The notes beneath the pieces were generated by a model that saw only the letters and a program-made list of their open reading frames with translations, did not search any database and was not told the origin of the DNA. From Ascaphus truei (taxonomy: Eukaryota; Chordata; Amphibia; Anura; Ascaphidae), in the NCBI GenBank assembly GCA_036426205.1, contig CM071567.1:293026847-293090846 (forward strand): a DNA stretch of 64,000 nt, read 5' to 3'. How positions within the stretch are numbered: the stretch's first letter is position 1; the number at the start of each line of letters is the position of its first letter. Made by a program: the position numbers and the translations under genes. This document shows, piece after piece, positions 22,141 through 33,215 of this stretch.

Positions 22141-23120
22141 AAGGGCTGTTCAAGTCCGGGCTTCTAAGGATGGGACCCTCTGATAGACACATTTTTATGT
22201 CCTCAAAGGCTCTCTGACAATCCCTTGACCATAACACTTGTGTAGGGGCACACTTTTTTGTGAGGTCCGTTAAATGGGCTGCCACTTCCGAATAGTTGGG
22301 GATGAACCGCCGGTAGTACCCTGCTAAACCCAGCAGAGAGCGTACCTGCGTTTTTGTTTGGGGGGTCGGAACTTCTTTCAGGGCAACTACCTTGTCGGCT
22401 AGTGGCCTTACTTTTCCACCTCCCACTGCATACCCTAAGTATTTAGTTTCCGCCTTACCCAGGGCAAATTTCTTAGGGTTGGCTGTGAGCCCTGCCTCTC
22501 TTAGAGATTTGAGGACCGCTTTCAGCCTATTTAGATGGGCCCGCCAGTGTTTACTATAAATGACAATGTCATCTAGGTAGGCTGCGGCATAATTCCTATG
22601 GGGCCTCAGTACCTTATCCATGAGTCTCTGAAATGTGGCTGGGGCTCCATGCAGTCCAAATAGCATTGTCACAAACTGGTATAAACCCATGGGAGTGGCA
22701 AAGGCTGTTTTGCATTTGGACTTTTCCTCTAAGGGTATTTGCCTGTATCCTTTGTCAAGTCCAGCGTGGATATATATTCCGCGTTACCAAGGGCGTCAAT
22801 TAATTTGTCCACCCTTGGCATCGGATATGCATCAAACTTGGATACCGCATTGACCTTTCGGAGGTCCACACAAAATCTTGCCTTCCCATCGGGTTTAGAG
22901 ACCATAATTAGTGGACTACACCACTCACTGCATGATTCCTCAATCACTCCTAAGTCTAACATTTCTTGTACCTCCTTCTCTACCAGAGCCCTACGACTTT
23001 CAGGCAACCTATAAGGACGGGAACGTACTTTTACCCCTGGTGCTGTCTCGATTGCATGGGAAATTAAGTTAGTTTGTCCTGGTAAGTCAGAAAAAACATC
23101 ATGGAATTGTGTAATTATTG
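22140..23120 (-). pseudogene. Gmr1-like reverse transcriptase
   Basis: The amino part (LDLGVIEESCSEWCSPL, then KPDGKARFCVDLRKVN near 22880) is fused in frame to the upstream integrase. A break near 22720 precedes GLYQFVTMLFGLHGAPATFQ and the AYLDDIVIYSKHW catalytic box near 22560. The thumb/connection GLAGYYRRFIPNYSEV follows near 22290. Fingers, palm and thumb are all present in sequence, so only the frame break (loss of the segment after LTKDTGKYP) inactivates it. Confidence 0.9.
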
Positions 23121-23289
23121 CTAACAAGTCCCCTTTCTGTTCAGAGGACAACTGTTTACCCATTGGGATTTTATCATCACTCATGATGTTCTCCCGTGGA
23201 GGCTGAGGACCCAAGTCCATTTCCTCCTCCACCGGGTGGATGAATAGAGACCGCTGCATCTTCCAGGGTTTCAGCAAGTTCACATGGTA

Positions 23290-24413
23290 AATTTGTTTAC
23301 CCTTCCTGGACCCTGGTTGAGCGATCTCGTAATCCACATCACCAGTACGGCGGAGTACTTCGAATGGGCCCTGCCATTTGGCAAGGAGTTTACTCTCGCA
23401 ACTGGGTAACAATAACATCACCTGGTCTCCTGGGTGAAACACTCTCATGCGAGCATTCTGATTGTAATGTCTCTCCTGACTGTCCTGGGCTGATCTAAGA
23501 TTCTCCCTGGCAAAATGGCCGACCACATCTAGGCGCTTCCTAAGGTCTAGTACATATTGCAGGGTATTCTTAGAAGGAGACCGCTGTTCCTCCCAGGACT
23601 CCTCTAGGAGGTCTAGGGTACCCCGGAGTTGGCGGCCATAGAGCAATTCAAATGGAGAGAATCCCGTGGAGGCCTGGGGAACTTCCCGCACTGCAAACAG
23701 CAGAAAAGGGAGAAGTTCATCCCAGGCTCTCTTCTCTGAATCTACAAATTTCCTCAGCATCCCTTTTAGAGTTCGGTTAAATCTTTCCACCAATCCGTCA
23801 GTCTGTGGATGGTAGACCAATGTCCGAACAGACTTGACCTCTAGTAACTTTAAGACATCCTGCATCAGTTTAGCCATGAAATTTGTACCTTGGTCTGTCA
23901 ACATAACCTGGGGAAGTCCAACCCGTGAGAACAGTTCCAACAACTTGTTGGCTACTTTCTTCGCCGTTGCTGTTCTCAGGGGAAACGCCTCAGGATATCT
24001 TGTTGCATAATCAACAATTACAAGAATAAACCTGTGCCCTTTCGAAGAAGGTTCTAGAGGTCCTACCAAGTCTACCCCAATCCTCTCAAAGGGAACTGAC
24101 ACCAAGGGTAGAGGAACCAAAGGGGCTGTTTTTTTCCCTTTGGACTAGTTAGCTGGCACTCCGGACATGCCGCACATAACTTAGCAATATCGCTATGCAT
24201 CCCTGGCCAATAGAATCAGGATGAAATACGGTCCAATGTTTTATCCCTGCCCAGGTGACCACCCCAAGGGACAGTATGGGCTAGAGTGAATACAGATTTA
24301 ACAAACGCCTTGGAAATCAATATCTGTCTGGTGACCTCCCCTGTTTGTGTCTGCCTATTCACCCTATATAGGATATCATTTGACAGCTCAAAATGGGGGA
24401 ATACTATCACCAC
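23290..24413 (-). pseudogene. Gmr1-like integrase, located upstream of RT
   Basis: An N-terminal HHCC-type segment (ILYRVNRQTQ...HTVPWGGHLGRDKT) lies at 24216-24413. The DDE core follows from 24120: IGVDLVGPLEP, MLTDQGTNFMAK, then YHPQTDGLVERFNRTLKG. The C-terminal GPF-type module AKWQGPFEVLRRTGD is near 23370. The frame continues directly into RT without a stop, which fixes the integrase-RT order. A break near 24130 separates the zinc-binding part from the core. Confidence 0.9.
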
Positions 24414-24899
24414 GGGGCATCTAAAATCTGCTCATCAATTTTCACCACCTTGTCATACTGTCTAGCAAGGACTGGGTTTCCCTTTGCTTCTGGAAAAAGT
24501 CAGGGAGGTACAGGTCTGGTAAATCTCCAGGGCCCATATCCCCCTTCCTTTGGCCATCTCCAGCCATCACTTGTGACCTCTGACTACTAGAATGGTCTTA
24601 TTGAGACTCAGATTTCTGCAACCAGTCCTGTTTGTCCAAGCGTCTTTGCTTCCGAGTCTTTTGAACCCGGTGTCTACTGGGAAAAAGGTCCGCCGAGAAG
24701 GGGAACAGTTTGCCAAGGTTCTCCTGAGCCATAGAAGGGGGCTCCTCATGAGAGACTGGAGCCATTAGGTCTGAAAAGAAAGGCCAGTCCCGGCCGAGCA
24801 CAACGGGGGCAGGGAGCCAAGGAGCGACTCCTACTTCTAGGTAAGCCTCCTGCCCTTTTACCTGTAGCCGGATTTTGGCCGTCGGGTAGCGTTTTACAT

Positions 24900-26207
24900 C
24901 GCCATGTATAAATTCTATACTTCATGGGGAGTCAAAAGAACACACGTTAGACGGTATCAGTTCCTGGAGGACCAGAGTTTTCCCAGAGCCCGAATCTACA
25001 AGGGCCTGGACGGTTTTTCCCCCAATCAGGGCTGGAAGTAGCCAGGGCTTGTAATTTTCTCCAGTGAAGGCCGAGGCGACGGTCCTGCTGAATGAACAAT
25101 CCATCAGTGGACAGTCCACATACCGGTGGCCTTGTTCTCCACAGGCGGAACATGGAGAGGGTTCCCTCACAGGAGGGGCTGTGGATAGCGCTCCGCTGGA
25201 CCGGATACTCGAGACCAGGCATCTGGTGGGTCCTGTGGGCGACGTCCTCGGAAGTTCCTCTCATTTTGCGACGAGCCGACATCAGGAAGGAGATGAATGT
25301 CTCGGCGAGGACCAGCATTTGGACTCCGTCTTTGCTGGAACGACTGCTGCTTCCGTTGGATTTGGCAGTTGCGTATGGACGGGCCGTAGGTTCCCCGTTG
25401 ATCCGATCTGCCTCTTTGGCGTCTGCAAGTGCCGGTGGAGTCGGGTCCAGGACACTTGCCTGCTGCTCAGCCCCAAGGAAGTTCTCCACGAGTCGGACAG
25501 CCAAAGGTAGGGTTTCAGCAGCGTGGCGTTTTACCCATGAGCGTGCGGAAGGGGGTATTATTTGTAGAAATTGTTCCAAAACCACCTGTTCAAGAATTGC
25601 CTCCTTAGTGCACTCCTCAGGTTGGATCCAGCGTGTACACAAGTCCAATAACCGCTGTGCGAGGACCCGGGGTCTCATCTTAGCGGTGTACTTTATGTTC
25701 CGGAACTGCTCCCGGTAAGTCTCTGGGGTCAGACCTAAGCGATCCAGTATGGCGGCCTTTACTTGTCTATAGTCCATTGCCTGATCTGTAGGGAGGCCCT
25801 GATATGAGGCCTGGGCTTCTCCTATGAGGAGCGGGGCCAAAGCAGTTGCCAGCGATCTGCAGCCCAGCCCTGAGCATCGGCGACTCTTTCAAATGTCAGT
25901 AAAAAAGCCTCTGGATCCTCGTTCAGAGCCATTTTCCTCAGGAGTATCGGGGTCTGCTTGCAAGTTCTGGACTGGCAGACCCCTGGAATTGGGTCAGCAG
26001 CTTGGCCATTCGCTCCTCCTGTGCTGCCTGCGGCTGGGCTACGAGCTGGGTTTGCTGCTGCAATAGTCTTTCATCTCTCTCTGCTTGCAGCCGGGCCTGC
26101 TCCTGCATTAACAGTCCCTGCTGTTTGGTCTGCTCCTGCATTAACTGTCCCTGCTGTTTGGTCTGCTCGCACAAAAACTCTTAAAAAAATTCTTCCATTT
26201 TTTTCAT
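24900..26207 (-). pseudogene. gag: Gmr1-like gag with SCAN-like capsid, zinc knuckle and protease start
   Basis: An ATG at 26207-26205 opens MKKMEEFF. After a T-run break, a Gln-rich coiled segment with tandem EQTKQQGQLMQ units follows (26174-25938). The capsid (about 25400-25760) reads ETYREQFRNIKYTAKMRPRV and LVLEQFLQIIPPSARSWVKR, which aligns with the SCAN domain of vertebrate zinc-finger proteins. SCAN is thought to derive from a Gmr1-type capsid. A CX2CX4HX4C knuckle (CSACGEQGHRYVDC) and a protease motif ALVDSGSGKTLV follow near 25150 and 25000. Confidence 0.85.
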
Positions 26208-26211
26208 TCTT

Positions 26212-26233
26212 GTGTGTGTGTGTGTGTGTGTGT
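26212..26233. repeat. GT microsatellite in the Gmr1-like leader
   Basis: Uninterrupted GT dinucleotides lie between the primer binding site and the gag start on the minus strand. Confidence 0.9.
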
Positions 26234-26264
26234 GGCCCTTAACTGCAGGGGCCTTTCAAAATCC

Positions 26265-26282
26265 CAGCACTTCTTGACACCA
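26265..26282 (-). promoter_or_regulatory. Primer binding site, tRNA-Leu-like
   Basis: Two bases inside the 5' LTR the minus strand reads TGGTGTCAAGAAGTGC, followed by TGGGATTTTGAA. Apart from small insertions this complements the 3' end of vertebrate tRNA-Leu (...CACTTCTGACACCA). The tRNA assignment comes from memory of the family and should be aligned. Confidence 0.55.
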
Positions 26283-26284
26283 TA

Positions 26285-26741
26285 TGTTGCAGGGTACATG
26301 CAACTACACACGCGGGTTTCATGACAAGGCTTATTTATTTAGCCTTGAAAGATATACAGCACACAAAAATAGCTTTTCATCAGCAAACAAAAAGAAAAAT
26401 GGCTTTTTCTTCAGCAGACAAAACAAAACAGTTTCTCTTTAGCAGACAGTGTTAAAATCAGGCAGCTACCCTTTTCTATGCAGGCGACAGACAGTTCATA
26501 ATTCATGTACTTTGATAACAGACCTTGTTTCAGTAATCTTTTCAGTAGCTTACTCCTCTCTCCTGAACAGCCAGCACCATGTGTCTACAGCCTGGGTTTT
26601 TAACACACCTTGATTAGGCAGCTGGGATCCAACTAATTGTCCTGAGGTTCCGAGCTGAAGTTAACCTAGTCAGTGCTGCACTGCAGACTAGACATAGTTT
26701 TTCCAGGCATATAGCTGGTGACTTTTATTTACCCTGTCACA
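26285..26741 (-). repeat. Gmr1-like element 5' LTR
   Basis: Starts TGTTGCAGGG and ends CCTGTCACA on the + strand, then CTAAT. It pairs with 21237-21721. Confidence 0.9.
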
Positions 26742-26840
26742 CTAATATACCTCTGTTAGGATTAAAATTCTCATTTACCTCTATTAGGAGGGAGAAAGAC
26801 CATATTCGATCTATATCCAGTAGAATGAAAGGACCTACTA
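26742..26840 (-). repeat. Repeat R, segment 3
   Basis: Reverse complement of about 29868-29965, including CTACTGGATATAGATC and TTTCTCCCTCCTAATAGAGG. The L2 insertion point follows at ACCTACTA. Confidence 0.85.
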
Positions 26841-29608
26841 CCTACTTACCTCTACTCATCCCCCTTCTGCCTTTCTCTCTCACTTTGAATCCTGGCTCTC
26901 TTTCTTCCTCTCCTCAGACTCCCCTGTTCTTCTCCTTGGGGACTTCAATTGCCACATTGATGACCCCTCTCTCCCTTGGGCTTCCCGCTTTCTTTCTCTA
27001 ACCTCTTCTTTTGGCCTTCAACAGTGGACTGCAGCCAGCACCCACAAGGATGGTCACTACTTAGACCTGGTTTTCACTAAGAACTTCTCTCTCTCCGATT
27101 TCTCCATTTCCCCTTTTCCTCTCTCTGACCATCATCTCATCTCATTCTCTCTATCTCGCTTCTCCCCTTCTCCACCTCCATCTACACCCCGGTTCTGCAG
27201 AAACCTGCGCTCTATTCACTTACCTGACTTTGAGTCCACTTTACGCTCCTCCCTCTCCTCTCTCAGCTCTGCTACAGACCCCGACAACCTGGTCAGGAAC
27301 TACAACTCTGTCTTGTCCTCCTCTCTTGATCTACATGCCCCACTTTCTCTCTGCCGCACTCGCCCTTCTAACCCTAGACCCTGGCTAAATTCCCACACAC
27401 GCATGCTGCGTTCCTCCACTCGTTCCTCTGAACGCCTCTGGAGGAAGTCTCACAATCTCGCAGACTTCCTTCACTACAAATTTATGCTATCCTGTTTCAA
27501 CTCTGCCCTCTCGCAAGCTAAACAAGCCTACTTTTCTGCACTAATCAACATGCACAAGTCTAACCCACGCCGACTGTTCTCTGTCTTTGATACTCTACTC
27601 AAACCACCCTCAGCTGCATCTCCTTCCTCCATCTCCGCTCAGGACTTTGCTGACTATTTTAAGGAAAAGGTGGAATCCATACGTCAGAACATCCCCTCTG
27701 TTTCTTCTTCCCATCCTACACCTCTTCCTAACTCTCCTCCTGCCTTCCTTGACTCTTTTTCCACTGTCTCAGAGGAGGATGTGTCGCTGTTGATCGCCAC
27801 TTCTCCCTCTACCACTTGCCCTCTTGACCCCATTCCCTCCCATCTCCTAAAATCTCTTGCTCCTACTATAATCCCTACGCTCACACACATTTTTAACTCC
27901 TCCCTCTGCTCTGGAAACTTTCCATCCTCCTTCAAACATGCAACAGTCATACCATTACTCAAAAACACCAAGCTTGACCCTATCTGTCTTTCTAACTATC
28001 GACCTGTCTCCCTCCTGCCTTTTGCCTCTAAACTCCTTGAACGTCTTGTATTCTCTCGCTTGCTCCATTTTCTCAACACCTATTCTCTCCTAGACCCTCT
28101 ACAATCTGGCTTCCGCACTGCTCACTCCACGGAAACAGCCCTCACTAAAATAACTGATGACCTCCATGCTGCCAAAGACAGAGGTCATTACACTCTGCTC
28201 ATATTACTCGACCTCTCTGCAGCATTTGACACCGTGGACCACCCTCTTCTCCTTCACATTCTCCATACTCTTGGTATTCGGAACAAAGCTCTATCCTGGA
28301 TCTCATCCTACCTCTCCCATCGTACTTTCAGTGTCTCTTCTGCTAACACCTCCTCCTCCTCTATTGATCTCTCTGTGGGGGTACCCCAGGGCTCTGTCCT
28401 GGGACCTCTTCTCTTTTCTCTGTACACACTCTCTCTAGGTGACCTAATAACATCTTTTTGGTTTAAATATCACCTCTATGCTGACGACACACAAATATAT
28501 TTTTCAACACCTGACCTTACACCTGCTATACAGACCAAAGTTTCTGAATGTCTCTCTGCTATATCATCCTGGATGGCCCTCCGTCGCCTTAAACTCAACA
28601 TGGCTAAAACAGAGCTCCTCATACTTCCTCACAAACCTGGCCCTACTACCTCCTTCCACATTACTGTTGGAACTACGATCATCCACCCAGTAGCACAAGC
28701 ACGCTGCCTAGGGGTCACACTCGACTCCTCTCTCACATTCTCCCCTCACATTCAAAACATTTCTAAAACTTGTTGCTTTTTCCTCCGCAATATAACAAAG
28801 ATACGCCCTTTCCTCTGTTGCTCGACTGCTAAAACTCTGACTCAGGCCCTCATTCTCTCCCGTCTTGATTACTGTAACCTCCTGCTGTCCGGCCTTCCTG
28901 CCTCTCACCTGTCTCCCCTACAATCTGTCCTAAATGCTGCTGCCAGAATCACTCTACTCTTTCCTAGATCTGTCTCAGCATCTCCCCTCCTGAAATCCCT
29001 CTCCTGGCTTCCAATCAAATCCCGCATCTCACACTCCATTCTTCTCCTCACTTTTAAAGCTTTACACTCTTCTGCCCCTCCTTACATCTCAGCCCTAATT
29101 TCTCGCTATGCACCACCGCGACTCTTGCGTTCTGCTCAAGGATGTCTTCTTTCTACCCCCTTTGTATCTAAAGCCCTCTCCCGCCTTAAACCTTTTTCAC
29201 TGACTGCCCCACACCTCTGGAATGCCCTTCCCCTCAATACCCGACTAGCACCCTCTCTATCCACCTTTAAGACCCACCTTAAGACACACTTGCTTAAAGA
29301 AGCATACGAATAGCACTGTGAACATTCTGAACACATGATACATAAAGCTTGGCCCCCTGCAGATGCACTTACCAGAACTCCCTCCTTCTGTCTCTGTACG
29401 TTCTCCCTACCTACCAATTAGATTGTAAGCTCCTCGGGGCAGGGACTCCTCTTCCTTAATGTTATGTTTGTCTAAAGCACTTATTCCCATGATCTGTTAT
29501 TTATATTATCTGTTATTTATTCGATTACCACATGTATTACTACTGTGAAGCGCTATGTACATTAATGGCACTATATAAATAAAGACATACAATACAATAC
29601 AATACTAT
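26841..29608 (+). mobile_element. L2-type LINE, 5'-truncated (2.77 kb)
   Basis: Inserted in repeat R between ACCTACTA (26833-26840) and ACCTTCTA (29609-29616), a target duplication with one mismatch. It carries the C-terminal part of the endonuclease, the whole reverse transcriptase and a 295-bp 3' UTR ending in ACAATACAATACAATACT. Several other fragments in this window (3461, 32471, 34342, 37488, 53647) share this 3' UTR. Clade is CR1/L2 superfamily, most like L2. Confidence 0.9.
26842..29313 (+). CDS. L2 ORF2 protein, N-terminally truncated: endonuclease end plus reverse transcriptase
   Basis: One frame is open for about 820 codons without a stop to TAG at 29311-29313, so the copy is young or well preserved. 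The APE endonuclease end is seen as [11 protein letters not shown] (about 26930) and [11 protein letters not shown] (about 27125). RT follows: [20 protein letters not shown], a [14 protein letters not shown] block, [31 protein letters not shown], and the catalytic [12 protein letters not shown] near 28475. The C-terminal [11 protein letters not shown] and [11 protein letters not shown] blocks and the final LLKEAYE match the L2 tail. It lacks the endonuclease N-terminus and any start codon, so it is not a functional gene. Confidence 0.92.
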   Translation, partial: LLTSTHPPSAFLSHFESWLSFFLSSDSPVLLLGDFNCHIDDPSLPWASRFLSLTSSFGLQQWTAASTHKDGHYLDLVFTKNFSLSDFSISPFPLSDHHLISFSLSRFSPSPPPSTPRFCRNLRSIHLPDFESTLRSSLSSLSSATDPDNLVRNYNSVLSSSLDLHAPLSLCRTRPSNPRPWLNSHTRMLRSSTRSSERLWRKSHNLADFLHYKFMLSCFNSALSQAKQAYFSALINMHKSNPRRLFSVFDTLLKPPSAASPSSISAQDFADYFKEKVESIRQNIPSVSSSHPTPLPNSPPAFLDSFSTVSEEDVSLLIATSPSTTCPLDPIPSHLLKSLAPTIIPTLTHIFNSSLCSGNFPSSFKHATVIPLLKNTKLDPICLSNYRPVSLLPFASKLLERLVFSRLLHFLNTYSLLDPLQSGFRTAHSTETALTKITDDLHAAKDRGHYTLLILLDLSAAFDTVDHPLLLHILHTLGIRNKALSWISSYLSHRTFSVSSANTSSSSIDLSVGVPQGSVLGPLLFSLYTLSLGDLITSFWFKYHLYADDTQIYFSTPDLTPAIQTKVSECLSAISSWMALRRLKLNMAKTELLILPHKPGPTTSFHITVGTTIIHPVAQARCLGVTLDSSLTFSPHIQNISKTCCFFLRNITKIRPFLCCSTAKTLTQALILSRLDYCNLLLSGLPASHLSPLQSVLNAAARITLLFPRSVSASPLLKSLSWLPIKSRISHSILLLTFKALHSSAPPYISALISRYAPPRLLRSAQGCLLSTPFVSKALSRLKPFSLTAPHLWNALPLNTRLAPSLSTFKTHLKTHLLKEAYE

Positions 29609-29630
29609 ACCTTCTAACTTGGGAAGTGTC
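29609..29630 (-). repeat. Repeat R, segment 4 (end of the interrupted copy)
   Basis: ACCTTCTAACTTGGGAAGTG is the reverse complement of sequence at about 29860-29880. It closes the interrupted minus-strand copy and abuts an inverted, intact R copy. Confidence 0.8.
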
Positions 29631-30151
29631 ATGTTGGATGTAGCATTGGGCTTCTCTGTCGTCTGTTGTATACATATGCCACGCTCAATAGCACTCCTGT
29701 TTGACACTTATATAAATATATATATTTTGTGGGGGCTCAAGGGTTCCCAAAAAGAGCTTGCTGGGGTTTTGTGTTTTGTTAACCTATTCTCAGCTGTTTC
29801 AGCTGTTGGAGGTTAGTGGCTCCTCCTTCCCAGGTTTTAGGTACGCCCCTCCCCACTTCCCAAGTTAGTAGGTCCTTTCATTCTACTGGATATAGATCCA
29901 ATGTGGTCTTTCTCCCTCCTAATAGAGGTAAATGAGAATTTAAATCCTAATAGAGGTATATTAGTATTTTGTCTGGTAGTGTTAGGACTTGCGAACAGGG
30001 TCTGCCTTGTCGTGGCTCGCAAGCTTACAATACTTTGGCCAAAGGGTTAAACTAAATGACCCTTTTTCAAGAGAATATATACAGGTAAGTATTTTACTGT
30101 GTATTTTTGTCATGTCGGATGTAGCATTGGGCTTCTCTGTCGTCTGTTGTA
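29631..30151 (+). repeat. Repeat R, uninterrupted copy: one full 481-bp monomer plus a partial upstream monomer
   Basis: The block GCATTGGGCTTCTCTGTCGT with its GTTGTA end occurs at 29643-29670 and again at 30124-30151, giving head-to-tail monomers of 481 bp. This copy contains the uninterrupted insertion sites of element O, the Gmr1-like element and the L2. No ORF, poly-A tail or terminal inverted repeat is seen. Tandem partial monomers and inverted neighbours resemble the organisation of Penelope-like elements, but no hammerhead was found in R. Confidence 0.8.
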
Positions 30152-31940
30152 GATCGGGACACTATCCGTTAAGTTAGGATCCCTGAAAGAAGGAATGGAG
30201 TCCTGAATATGTAATAAAAAGGAATACGGCATGCCATAGAGGGCTTCAGGAAAGACGGCTCACGGGCGCCGGCGGATCAGGTCTAACCGTGGATCAGCAC
30301 TAATATTCCTCAGCAGGCTGTGTGGTAGTGGCAGTTCCCAAACAGGCAAAAGGTATATGGTCAAGTAGGAAAAGACCTGTCAGGATTCCCATAGGTCCCA
30401 GAGTAATAAGATCAATACCGTTGATGGTTCTGAAGCAACCAGGGGGGCCAGATCCCACATTTACTCTGAGCAACTAAGTCATAGAACCTTCATGGAAGTG
30501 TTAAGAGTGGGCAGTGATAGAAGGATGAATTCAGGTATGTCTGTTCTAAAATACAATACAATGTTATTAATATGTGTATTAGCGGTCGCTGTCCATGGGG
30601 ACGCGAATAAATGAATGTTGTACTACAAATGTTCCTGGCGCCCATTATTCTACAACCTTGCTACCTCATCGCCCAGCCACTTAAATCCAGCTCCTAAGGC
30701 AATGTAACCCATGAGGAGTAGCCATATAATATACCATGATGTAAACTCCCTAGAAGCCGGGCAGGGAGGGTTACATAAATATCAGAAAACACAATGGAGA
30801 AAACAATAATCAGTGGTTCACTTTGCAATAAAAATACAGCTTTCTGATGTAACAGGCATTCCCCCACCCTCTGGGAGATTTCACTGTTACCTGGTGTTGT
30901 TGTGCTGCTCATGTGCTAGGCTTACAGGATACCGAGTGTCCGCCGGTGGCAGTGGGGAAGACAGGACAGGCTTTAGGGATCTTCCCAGTTCTTCATGGGT
31001 GCAGCGCCTCCATTTCCAGCAGGCCCCAGCAGAGCCGGGTGCAGTTCCTGCAGGAAAACCCCTATTGCACTCCCCCTGATAAACTGCAGTCTCAGGCAGG
31101 AGTATAAAACAAATGATGGTTCTTTATTCTTCATACAGCATACCAACATGTACACTCTTCTCTCTCTCTTTCTGGTCCCTGGAATCAACTCACAGGGCTT
31201 GAGGCCCCAAAGGTCTATCCTTTGCTCCCCTACTCCCTGGTGGAGTAAGTGGTAGTATCCCACTCACTTGCGGGAGTGGAAGGAAGGTGGCCAGAACCCT
31301 GGCTCCACACTTTCAATAACACTACCTTTGGCTCTGCAGTCCCTTTTGTACCCAGGGGGAGGGTTCTAGGTCTGAGCCCCTGATAGGGCAGCACACAGGC
31401 CTTAGGCCCCCCCACCCCCCCCCCCCCCCCCCCTTTCACTCAAGGGAGTTGTTTACTGCTGCAGCAGCCGGGGCATAGATTTAACCCTAACACTGCCTGC
31501 GCTGGTACCAGGGTGTCTGTGTTAGGTAGAGCAGATTAATAGCGAAGAGGATACATGGCTACACTTATATATATGTAGTTTATAAGAATGTATCCCGAAA
31601 CCAAATACAAAAACACAGCACAAGGAATTCTAGAGAGATGCAGCACGAATGGAATTTTTCTTATTTTGTTTTAAATTGTATGTACAGATTTACATTTATA
31701 GATAACATGTAAGATGGCGCTAAAATACTTTAAAAGGTGCTTTGTTAAATACTGTATTAGTCAGTGTTATAAAATGGTTACAAACAAAACAAAAGCTACC
31801 TATCGGAGCATAAATGCAAGTAAAGTAGGTCATGAAGGTGCTAGAAATCCCACAGGGTTAAACCCCACATTAGTCTAGTATTCAAAGTAAGCAATCATAC
31901 TGTACATACAGTACAGGATGAGCACATCAGAGTAGCTTAC
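30152..31940. other. No gene recognised; possible LTR remnant 31070-31520
   Basis: 30152-31070 shows nothing assignable. At 31070-31520 a minus-strand AATAAAGAACC (about 31115-31125) and a TGTTAGGGTT start near 31495 suggest an LTR in minus orientation, without a verified target duplication. A homopolymer C run lies at 31407-31433. Open frames here lack recognisable domains. Confidence 0.35.
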
Positions 31941-31942
31941 TC

Positions 31943-32125
31943 ACAAATCCATAGAGCCGAAGTTGATGCCAATAAAGTGTTATTTATTTATCTTAACAGA
32001 TGTGCAGGCCGATAAAGCAAAGTTTCGGGCCACATAACCCTTTCCACGGGCTGCACTAATCTGTTAAAATGAATAAAAGACACTTTATTGGCATCTACCA
32101 TAGCTCTATGGTGTCGTGATTATGC
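31943..32125 (-). repeat. Imperfect hairpin repeat with decayed hammerhead-like centre
   Basis: GATGCCAATAAAGTGTTATT (about 31969) is mirrored by ACACTTTATTGGCATC (about 32080), and the arms extend outwards through CATAGAG and inwards through TCTTAACAGATGTGCAGGCC. In the centre, on the minus strand, a GGG...CCC stem is followed by GAAAC and an outer GTGCAG/CTGCAC pairing remains. The core heptamer and stem III palindrome are lost. It looks like a decayed relative of the hammerhead repeats. Confidence 0.45.
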
Positions 32126-32470
32126 TATAGTTAGTACTCTGCTGATCCTGTATGTATTGTTGTTTATCAAATGGTTAATTCACATGTCAAGTAAAACAAA
32201 TACAAAAAATATTGCAAGATAATACAGTGAGTTAAAAAAAATGTTAGTATTCACATACTGTAGCATTATCAAAGTGGTATATAAATAATAACAAGTAATG
32301 ACATACAGTTTAATTGTCATTTATTAACCATGCTGCCTGACTATGAACTCATGTTTATTGAAATATAAGAAGTACAAGACCTAGGGTCCATGGGAGACGA
32401 GAGAAAAAAAGAAAAGTAAAATATATTATAAATAAATATGATAAATATTACTTTTTTCTTTGTCCCCCAT
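32126..32470. other. No gene recognised
   Basis: AT-rich sequence without identifiable repeat ends or coding potential. Confidence 0.4.
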
Positions 32471-32587
32471 GGGACTTACTGTACATAGCACTTCACAGTA
32501 GTAATAAACGTGACAATCATATAAATAACAAATAATACAAAATAACAGATCATGGGAATAAGAGCTTCAGACATAAAAGTAAATTTC
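32471..32587 (-). repeat. L2 3' UTR, distal piece of a copy split by the hammerhead element
   Basis: The minus strand matches the L2 3' UTR (CTTATTCCCATGATCTGTTA, GTGAAGTGCTATGTACA). The same L2 resumes at 34342 after the inserted element. Confidence 0.85.
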
Positions 32588-33142
32588 TTACACGGCCGTG
32601 TGTAAGCAAAAATCAAATAGATTCGGTATCTTTTCAGGATGGGTCCTGACTTCTCCAAACCCAGGTGTAATAATCAATAAGGTATAGGTAGTATGTTAAT
32701 ACATATGTACTCACACGGCCCAGTGTGAGTAATGGTAAAGGTTCTGGTATCTTTGTGGTTTACTCAACCCATCCAAGCTCTTAGACTGGACGCAGGGGAT
32801 GGCTCTCCAACAGTACTCCAACAGGAAATCTCTCTCTAATTGCTTGAAGTCAGTGAGTGTCTCTCCCCGGTCCCGCAGTGAAAGGGGGGACACGTGATGC
32901 ACGATCTCAGTAAGGTTCTTTAAACAATGGCATTTATTAATAAAATACAAATAAACAGAGAACTCACATACACAATAAACTTCTGGCCTTCCCACGTAGC
33001 TCAGTCACGAGCCCCAACAGCAGGTAGTTCCGCCCCGCGTCCGGGGTGCAGAGTGATGACACTTCTCTGCTCTGCTATGGTTGCGGCTGTATGGACTGGC
33101 TACGGAAGCCTCCGTAGGACAAAAACTGCCACCAATTCGAGC
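32588..33142 (-). repeat. Left inverted copy (555 bp)
   Basis: Reverse complement of 33505-34059 with only scattered differences. Its 5' end on the minus strand continues into the hammerhead; its 3' end abuts the target duplication. Confidence 0.92.
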
Positions 33143-33180
33143 AACGCGTTTCGCCGAGTAATCGGCTTCCTCAGGCACAT
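33139..33180 (-). ncRNA. Hammerhead ribozyme, canonical core
   Basis: Minus strand: core CUGAGGA (33174-33168) fits CUGANGA. Stem II is GCCGA (33166-33162) with UCGGC (33157-33153), a perfect 5 bp with a UUAC loop. GAAA is at 33152-33149, then palindromic ACGCGU and U33143 as the H17 position. Stem I is GUGC with GCUC (3 of 4 pairs). Predicted cleavage falls between 33143 and 33142. All invariant core nucleotides are present. The second copy of the element begins exactly with the 3' product of this cleavage. Confidence 0.8.
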
Positions 33181-33208
33181 AGAATAACGTTGGGGGGGTC
33201 GTGTCAGT

Positions 33209-33215
33209 TTATATA
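33209..33215 (-). promoter_or_regulatory. TATA-like element upstream of the hammerhead
   Basis: The minus strand reads TATATAA about 35 bases 5' of the hammerhead. A start site 25-30 bases downstream would put the ribozyme at the very 5' end of the transcript. Positional argument only. Confidence 0.35.

Larger units (their letters stand above)
21237..26741 (-). mobile_element. Gmr1-like LTR retrotransposon (integrase before RT), 5.5 kb
   Basis: LTRs at 21237-21721 (485 bp) and 26285-26741 (457 bp) are flanked by a 5-bp target duplication CTAAT (21232-21236 and 26742-26746). The minus-strand order is gag, protease, integrase, reverse transcriptase, RNase H. Integrase ahead of RT is the Ty1/copia-like order, but the RT and integrase sequences are of Ty3/Gypsy type. 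That combination defines the Gmr1 group known from deuterostomes. Several stops and shifts make the copy defective. Confidence 0.92.
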
